From JB111 sp049856175 (lineage in GTDB: Bacteria; Actinomycetota; Actinomycetes; Actinomycetales; Actinomycetaceae), in the NCBI RefSeq assembly GCF_049856175.1, contig NZ_JBNDNA010000007.1:1-64000 (forward strand): a DNA stretch of 64,000 nucleotides, in the 5' to 3' direction. Positions 63,728 through 64,000 of the stretch are shown here, in pieces; the first letter of the stretch is position 1, and every line of letters starts with the position of its first letter. The position numbers were made by a program, and so were the translations under genes. The notes beneath the pieces are model-generated. The model did not search any database. It was not told the origin of the DNA and saw only the letters and a program-made list of their open reading frames with translations.

Positions 63728-64000
63728 GTGACCACCACCTCGTCCCCGCTCTTCCGCGAGCGGCTCGTCCCCGGCCTCGTGCCGATGGTCCTGGCGGCCT
63801 TCCTGGGCCTGTCGCTCGCGCTGGCGGCGATGCCGTTCGGCGTCGTCCCGGCGGTCGTGGTCGGCGTCGTCTCGGCCGTGGCGGCGGGGGCCGGGCTCGT
63901 GCTCACGTCCCCGGTCGTCGAGGTCGTGGCGGAGGGGCCCGGTGAGCAGGGCGACGTCGGCGAGGAGGGACCGACGCTGCGGGCCGGAGGCGCCGCGATC
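63728..64000 (+). CDS. DUF3093 family membrane protein, 5' part
   Basis: The first 91 residues are in the window. LFRERLVPGLVPMVLAAFLG, LSLALAAMPFGVVPAVVVGV and VSAVAAGAGLVLTSPVVEVV match the N-terminal RERL motif and two helices of DUF3093 proteins. The GTG at 63728 starts it. The end lies past the window. Confidence 0.8.
   Translation, partial: MTTTSSPLFRERLVPGLVPMVLAAFLGLSLALAAMPFGVVPAVVVGVVSAVAAGAGLVLTSPVVEVVAEGPGEQGDVGEEGPTLRAGGAAI

Overview
The window reads as a chromosome segment of a high-GC Gram-positive actinobacterium, most likely of the order Micrococcales (Cellulomonas/Georgenia-like). The support is very high third-codon GC (long antisense shadow ORFs in almost every gene), frequent GTG starts, many ATGA/GTGA gene overlaps, and several actinobacterial gene orders: DUF881-DUF1290-DUF881-garA-ftsR-DUF151-MerR; DUF3000-RNase D-hydroxyacyl-CoA dehydrogenase-dxs; and acn-RNA methyltransferase-APC-trkA-trkA-DUF3159-OB fold-DUF3710. 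A DtxR/IdeR-type iron box and an actinobacterial-type LexA box agree with this. The assignment comes from recognised families and not from a search.

Layout. 1-650: end of an IS5-family element with a two-frame transposase, cut by the window edge. 661-3392: divergent arsenic genes arsR / arsDA, with no efflux pump or reductase in the window. 3751-8258: a small hydrolase, then a large secreted sugar-dehydrogenase-like protein with lectin-like domains and five C-terminal repeats behind a LacI-type operator. 8259-8762: a gene-free block framed by perfect inverted copies of a short repeat that recurs at 41455. 8763-16153: an unknown protein with an internal duplication, a FluC/CrcB fluoride channel pair, and three related single-pass surface proteins, two with DUF2510. 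16290-21178: the conserved garA/ftsR cluster. 21357-25384: DUF418 membrane protein, SnoaL-like protein plus orphan NMT1-type lipoprotein, and the biotin transporter bioY. 25620-27704: a DUF222/HNH (13E12-type) gene broken by an IS relic, preceded by a LexA box. 28046-34974: glgX-treY-treZ. 34971-39038: a catecholate-siderophore-type ABC importer under an iron box. 39211-42744: two divergent FemAB-like transferases and an ATP-grasp ligase, probably cell-wall bridge enzymes. 42811-48760: DUF3000, RNase D, fadJ-like, dxs. 48867-53639: S9 peptidase and two tandem lipoprotein serpins. 53802-63574: aconitase, RNA methyltransferase, APC transporter, two TrkA proteins, DUF3159, OB-fold and DUF3710 proteins. 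63728-64000: start of a DUF3093 protein.

Genes that work together: GlgX, TreY and TreZ form a glycogen-to-trehalose route. The iron importer is four genes with a strong double hairpin after the binding-protein gene, which probably raises its dose. FtsR and a second MerR regulator both have GTGAC/GTCAC half-sites near their promoters. The most unusual items are the inverted-repeat block at 8.3-8.7 kb, the FemAB/ATP-grasp cell-wall cluster, the tandem serpins, the triple surface-protein array, and the IS-broken, LexA-box-preceded HNH gene.
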